NCBI GenBank assembly: GCA_002410505.1
Contig: DHSO01000006.1
Coordinates: 7,704-62,031, forward strand
DNA length: 54,328 nt
Reading direction: 5' to 3'
DNA from: Cloacimonetes bacterium UBA5284
GTDB taxonomy: Bacteria > Cloacimonadota > Cloacimonadia > Cloacimonadales > Cloacimonadaceae
Positions within the stretch are counted from its first letter, which is position 1; every line of letters starts with the position of its first letter. Both the position numbers and the translations under genes were made by a program. Positions 50,742 through 54,328 of the stretch are shown here, piece by piece. Under the pieces are notes generated by a model, which did not search any database, was not told the origin of the DNA, and saw only the letters and a list, made by a program, of their open reading frames with translations.

Positions 50742-51017
50742 CTATCTGCCTTTTTTCTTCTTTTCTTTGTGACCGCGGTAGGTACGAGTGGGTGAAAACT
50801 CACCAAGCTTGTGTCCCACCATGTTTTCCGTTACATACACCGGCACAAATTTGTGACCGTTATGCACTGAAAAAGTATGACCGATAAAGTCCGGAGTAAT
50901 CACCGAACGACGGCTCCAAGTCTTGATCACACTTTTCTTGTTATTGTCATTGAGGACTACAACTTTCTTCATCAAGTGATCGTCAACGAATGGGCCTTTT
51001 TTGATTGAACGTGACAT
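50742..51017 (-). CDS. rpsS: 30S ribosomal protein S19
   Basis: A 91-residue S19 with MSRSIKKGPFVDDHLMKKV, the IKTWSRRSVITPDFIGHTF block and HKLGEFSPTRTYRGHKEKKK. It pairs with S13 in the head of the small subunit. Confidence 0.97.
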   Translation of the reverse strand: MSRSIKKGPFVDDHLMKKVVVLNDNNKKSVIKTWSRRSVITPDFIGHTFSVHNGHKFVPVYVTENMVGHKLGEFSPTRTYRGHKEKKKKGR

Positions 51018-51032
51018 ATCTATATCCTCACA

Positions 51033-51863
51033 CTATCTCTTTTTGACCGCTTTCACGATATACTTATCGGAATACTTGCGGGTTTTACGGGTTTTTCCAC
51101 CCTTGGCTGGTTTGCCCCAGGGGGATACGGGATGTCTGCCGCCGGATGATTTTCCTTCACCGCCACCCATGGGGTGATCAACCGGGTTCATCACAACACC
51201 GCGAACGGTGGGACGAATTCCCAGCCAGCGCTTACGACCGGCTTTACCAATCTTGATCAGAGAATGATCCGGATTGCTTACCTGGCCGATGGTGGCAAGG
51301 CATTCCTTACGAATAAGGTGCACATCGTTTGAAGGCATCTTCACATGAACGTAGTCACCGTCTTTGGCCACTACCTGAGCAAACGCGCCGGCGCTGCGAG
51401 CGATCTGCCCGCCACGTCCTTTCTTCAGTTCGATATTGTGAACCACGCTACCCAAAGGAATTCTATCCAGGGGAAGAGCATTGCCGACGGCCACTTCTGC
51501 TTCGGGACCGCTCATCAATTTGCTGCCGACTTCCAGTCCATCGGGAGCGATGATATAGCGTTTTTCGCCGTCAACATAGTGCAGCAGGGCGATGCGAGCT
51601 GTGCGGTTGGGATCGTATTCGATGGTGGCGACTTTTGCCGGAATACCGATCTTGTCACGCTTGAAATCTATTACACGGTAGTGCTTGCGATGTCCGCCGC
51701 CGCGATGACGGCAGGTAATGCGACCGCGATTGTTGCGCCCACCGGTTTTCGACTTGGGTTTCAGCAGAGATTTTTCCGGAGTGGAAGTGGTAATCTCGTC
51801 AAAACTGTAACCCGTGCGATAGCGGAGGGAAGGGGTGGTTGGCTTATAATGTTTGATTCCCAT
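51033..51863 (-). CDS. rplB: 50S ribosomal protein L2
   Basis: A 276-residue L2, close to the peptidyl transferase centre. It starts MGIKHYKPTTPSLRYRTGYS, has RGRITCRHRGGGHRKHYR, and the C-terminal GVVMNPVDHPMGGGEGKSSG with the key His and Gly-rich loop. Length is normal. Confidence 0.98.
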   Translation of the reverse strand: MGIKHYKPTTPSLRYRTGYSFDEITTSTPEKSLLKPKSKTGGRNNRGRITCRHRGGGHRKHYRVIDFKRDKIGIPAKVATIEYDPNRTARIALLHYVDGEKRYIIAPDGLEVGSKLMSGPEAEVAVGNALPLDRIPLGSVVHNIELKKGRGGQIARSAGAFAQVVAKDGDYVHVKMPSNDVHLIRKECLATIGQVSNPDHSLIKIGKAGRKRWLGIRPTVRGVVMNPVDHPMGGGEGKSSGGRHPVSPWGKPAKGGKTRKTRKYSDKYIVKAVKKR

Positions 51864-51865
51864 TG

Positions 51866-52153
51866 TTATACCTCAAAATCGGCGATTTTGTCGCCTTCGC
51901 GCAGGGTTACGATCGCCTTTTTCCAATCCGGGCGCTTACCATTGTATTTGCCCAAACGTTTTGGCTTGCCCATCATACGGATGGTGTTCACGGCCAAAAC
52001 CTTCACGGCAAAAATGTGCTCGATGGCCTTGGCGATCTCAATCTTATTGGCATTTATCGATACCTTGAATGTGTAGGTATTATCTGTAGCTATCTGAGTG
52101 TTGCTCTTCTCGGTGATGATGGGAGCAATAACTATATTACGCGGATGTATCAT
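51866..52153 (-). CDS. rplW: 50S ribosomal protein L23
   Basis: A 95-residue L23, the docking site for trigger factor and SRP at the exit tunnel. It has IVIAPIITEKSN, YTFKVSINANKIEIAKAIEH and RMMGKPKRLGKYNGKRPDWK. Its ATG overlaps the rplD stop by four bases. Confidence 0.97.
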   Translation of the reverse strand: MIHPRNIVIAPIITEKSNTQIATDNTYTFKVSINANKIEIAKAIEHIFAVKVLAVNTIRMMGKPKRLGKYNGKRPDWKKAIVTLREGDKIADFEV

Positions 52154-52785
52154 GAGCTGAATACCTCCTCTACTTTTTTCAGAGCATCATCACTGAGGAT
52201 GATGTAGCTGCTCTTTAGCACCTCATAGGCATGTAATTGCTCGGCACGATCGGTCATTACATCCGGAATATTGCTGAAGCTTTTCACTGTGGGAATGTGA
52301 TGTCCGTTTGTCACCACCAGTTTGCGTCCCTTTTCGGGAGCCACTTTTGCGATGATGTCCAGCGCTTGTTTTGTGCTGGCTTTGTCGAAGCTCAGACCTT
52401 CAATGATGCAGATTCTGCCGTTTCGGGCTCTATCCGTAAGAGCAACCTTCAGAGCCATACGCTTCTTGGTGCGCGGAATGGGACGATACCAGTCCTTGGG
52501 ATAGATCGCGAATGCTTTACCGCCATGTACGCGAATGGGTGAACGGCGGGTTCCCACACGGGCGTTGCCGGTACCCTTCTGCTTGAAGAGTTTGCGAGTG
52601 CTGCCCTGAGTCATGGAGCGATTCTTTTTCTGTACCGTGCCTTGACGCTGATTGCCAAGAAACATGGTTACAACTTCGTGCAAAAGAACTTTGGGAGAAT
52701 TTACATCCACGTCAAACACGGAAAGCGGAAGTTCCACTTCACCGATCATCTCGCCCAGGATATTGAATTTTTTTGCTTTAACCAT
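52150..52785 (-). CDS. rplD: 50S ribosomal protein L4
   Basis: A 211-residue L4 with the long tunnel loop (GSTRKLFKQKGTGNARVGTR, SPIRVHGGKAFAIYPKDW) and the C-terminal YEVLKSSYIILSDDALKKVE. In E. coli L4 represses this operon; I see no matching leader structure that I could assign here. Confidence 0.97.
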   Translation of the reverse strand: MVKAKKFNILGEMIGEVELPLSVFDVDVNSPKVLLHEVVTMFLGNQRQGTVQKKNRSMTQGSTRKLFKQKGTGNARVGTRRSPIRVHGGKAFAIYPKDWYRPIPRTKKRMALKVALTDRARNGRICIIEGLSFDKASTKQALDIIAKVAPEKGRKLVVTNGHHIPTVKSFSNIPDVMTDRAEQLHAYEVLKSSYIILSDDALKKVEEVFSS

Positions 52786-52795
52786 TTGTCTCCCC

Positions 52796-53428
52796 CTATT
52801 GTTCCTTGTGAATGATCACTAAGGAATTGCGATGGCCGGGCACCGCACCCTTTACCATCACAAGGTTCCGTTCGGCATCCACTTTCACCACGTCCAGATG
52901 ACGCGTAGTCACATTGGCATTGCCATGATGTCCGGCCATTTTCACACCCTTGAAAACGCGTGAAGGCTGGGCACATTGACCGATGGATCCGGGACCGCGG
53001 AACGATTCGTGTGAACCGTGGGTAGCTATGAATCCGCCAAAACCGTGACGCTTCATCACACCGGTGTAACCGCGTCCTTTGGATTTTGCGGTAACACTGA
53101 CGGTCTCACCAGCGCCAAATAGTGTGGCATCCAGAGCGTCGCCGGTATTATAATCGTCGAGCTGCTGGCCGAAAGCGGGGCGAAATTCCCTTACAAAACG
53201 GTAGTTTGCACTGCCGTATTTCTTAAAATGTCCCAACATGGGCTTGGATACCTTGCGTTCCGGTATCTCTTCATAACCCAGCTGGATGGCTTCGTAACCA
53301 TTGTTTTCGACTGTACGTTTGCAGATAATCTTGCAGGGACCGGCCTGTATCACGGTAACCGGAATCACTTTGCCGCTCTCATCAAATATCTGTGTCATAC
53401 CAATTTTCTTTCCGATAAGTCCGATCAT
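52796..53428 (-). CDS. rplC: 50S ribosomal protein L3
   Basis: A 210-residue L3 with MIGLIGKKIGMTQIFDESGK, the GKGRGYTGVMKRHGFGG-type central loop (KSKGRGYTGVMKRHGF), and GHHGNANVTTRHLDVVKVD. It helps fold the peptidyl transferase centre. It follows rpsJ by two bases. Confidence 0.97.
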   Translation of the reverse strand: MIGLIGKKIGMTQIFDESGKVIPVTVIQAGPCKIICKRTVENNGYEAIQLGYEEIPERKVSKPMLGHFKKYGSANYRFVREFRPAFGQQLDDYNTGDALDATLFGAGETVSVTAKSKGRGYTGVMKRHGFGGFIATHGSHESFRGPGSIGQCAQPSRVFKGVKMAGHHGNANVTTRHLDVVKVDAERNLVMVKGAVPGHRNSLVIIHKEQ

Positions 53429-53430
53429 GC

Positions 53431-53757
53431 TTAGCTCCTGGTATTTGCTTTGATCTCCACATGCACTCCAGCCGGCAAACTTAGCTTCTTCAAAGCATTT
53501 GTAGTCTGCTGAGTGGGATTCATGATGTCGACCAAACGTTTGTGAACCAACATTTGGAATTGGTCTTGTGATTTCTTGTCGGAATGGGGTGAACGTAAAA
53601 TCGTGTATATTGTACGATCTGTAGGTAGCGGGATCGGACCCACAACTTTGGCTCCGGTGTTACGTGTGCTCTTCACGATCTCCGCGACAGATTGATCCAA
53701 TAAACGATGGTCATAAGCTTTCAACTTAATCCGAATACGATTTTCCTGTTTACTCAC
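53431..53757 (-). CDS. rpsJ: 30S ribosomal protein S10
   Basis: A 108-residue S10, first gene of the superoperon and also the NusE antitermination factor. It has NRIRIKLKAYDHRLLDQSV, VVGPIPLPTDRTIYTILRSP and a C-terminal LSLPAGVHVEIK. The GTG at 53757 lies five bases after TGGAGG; an in-frame ATG at 53787 would add a poor leader. The usual upstream neighbours tuf and fusA are not present. Confidence 0.95.
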   Translation of the reverse strand: MSKQENRIRIKLKAYDHRLLDQSVAEIVKSTRNTGAKVVGPIPLPTDRTIYTILRSPHSDKKSQDQFQMLVHKRLVDIMNPTQQTTNALKKLSLPAGVHVEIKANTRS

Positions 53758-53787
53758 TGGAACCTCCATTATTTGGGCAGATTTCAC

Positions 53788-54257
53788 CTGAAATGCACAC
53801 GCTATGCTGGATACAGCTCCGCTTCGCTATCAAGTGGATATGCCGATGGCTTGTTATAAAATTATACAGACTGTCGCTTGCGCAACAGCCACCACGATAC
53901 TCACGAGGAGTATCCTGATAGTAGGATATCATTATTCCTCCTAAAGAACTATAAGCCCCTGCAAAACATGGGACTTGTGCTTAGCGCTCAAGGCGCTTTT
54001 ACAATGTTCGTACACAAGAATTTATGTCCGCAATTCTGTCAATTGCTTTTTTTCCTGACATTCACTTTTTTTGGGGATCCAGACAATTTTCTTGGCTTTC
54101 TACCTGTCTTTCTTGGGGCCTACAGCCTCTGCGGTTTCCATATTGTGGACTAAAACTATAAGTTTCCATCTCATTACAGTCCTTGTAACAGGGGCTTTTC
54201 AGACTTGTTGTTTTTTAGAATTGTCTTCAATTTGACCAATTTCCAAATCTCGGTGTC
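53788..54257. other. Upstream region of the ribosomal superoperon
   Basis: 470 bases with no supportable gene. Open frames here (for example 53878-54153 on the plus strand) have no recognisable motif. It holds the promoter candidate at 53861, the two overlapping stems at 53896-53928 and a minus-strand TTGACA at 54042-54037 with only a weak -10 partner. Confidence 0.6.
53861..53866 (-). promoter_or_regulatory. Likely -10 box of the S10 superoperon promoter
   Basis: A perfect TATAAT on the minus strand is followed closely by a second AT-rich TATAAC. The matching -35 is poor at normal spacing; TTGCGC lies 13 bases upstream. The leader to the rpsJ start would be about 95 bases. Two mutually exclusive stems, GATACTC/GAGTATC and TATCCT/AGGATA, lie just upstream at 53896-53928. 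Confidence 0.5.
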
Positions 54258-54328
54258 AGCTCTGTTGACAGTGTTAATCATGTGGTCATTAAGCCTTAAT
54301 CAAGCGTTAATAATTAACGCTTGATGAA
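54258..54328. repeat. Phased 11-bp repeat array, right inverted copy (cut by window edge)
   Basis: Reverse complement of 2161-2231 at 69 of 71 bases. Units ATCATGTGGTC, ATTAAGCCTTA and ATCAAGCGTTA start at 54277, 54288 and 54299, again 11 bases apart, ending in the same 12-bp inverted repeat (54299-54325). Its far side lies beyond the window, so the true length is unknown. Confidence 0.85.

Noticed and set aside
53878..54153. 91-codon open frame on the plus strand upstream of the ribosomal operon
   Set aside because: No ribosome site, no family motif, and it overlaps the likely rpsJ promoter region.

Overview
The window looks like a chromosomal segment from an uncultured-type, anaerobic, Gram-negative bacterium. 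The outer membrane is inferred from an LpoB-type lipoprotein, a second lipoprotein beside it and a LolD/MacB-like ABC pair. Anaerobic life is inferred from an NADH-linked NuoE/NuoF/NuoG-like iron-sulfur complex, a DPD-like flavoenzyme and paired phosphate butyryltransferases. The gene style and repeats recall Cloacimonadota, but I have not tested this. Nearly all sequence is coding, with many 4-base stop/start overlaps. Layout: 1-2055 (minus) is a mobile scar. A phage head-protein remnant overlaps a cut-down adenine methylase, whose 3' end is replaced by REP-like palindromes and the start of a REP-associated tyrosine transposase (RAYT) running off the left edge. 2107-2231 holds a phased 11-bp repeat array. 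2532-5174 (plus) is a FetA/FetB exporter with a flavin-binding protein and a DMT transporter. 5292-7649 is an orphan hybrid histidine kinase. 8034-10036 is an LpoB/COG3014-like lipoprotein pair. 10065-13607 carries two tandem phosphate butyryltransferases, rpiB and glyA. 13715-15887 carries rmuC and a VanY-type peptidase. On the minus strand follow rng and sppA (16286-19529), a tRNA-Ser, and purH, a YihY protein, and a MacB-like permease with its ATPase (19779-24294). 24612-30140 (plus) encodes a NuoE, a NuoF and an unusual NuoG-GltD-molybdopterin fusion. Convergent to it is a single-chain DPD-like enzyme lacking the usual catalytic cysteine. 33384-39211 (minus) is a run of a 'GND' repeat protein, rsmG, parA, parB and rfbB. 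39379-53757 (minus) is the complete S10-spc-alpha ribosomal superoperon, 30 genes from rpsJ to rplQ, with secY, map, infA, rpmJ and rpoA but no adk. Most notable structure: intergenic elements built from 11-bp units beginning ATCAAG or similar, at about 2.1, 16.0, 33.2 and 54.3 kb. The outermost two are near-identical inverted copies (69 of 71 bases) about 52 kb apart. The 11-bp phasing suggests a protein-binding array along one face of the DNA, or a small non-autonomous repeat family. Other points of interest are REP sequence translated in frame as protein tails, the electron-transfer fusion, and the repeat protein beside the chromosome-partition genes.
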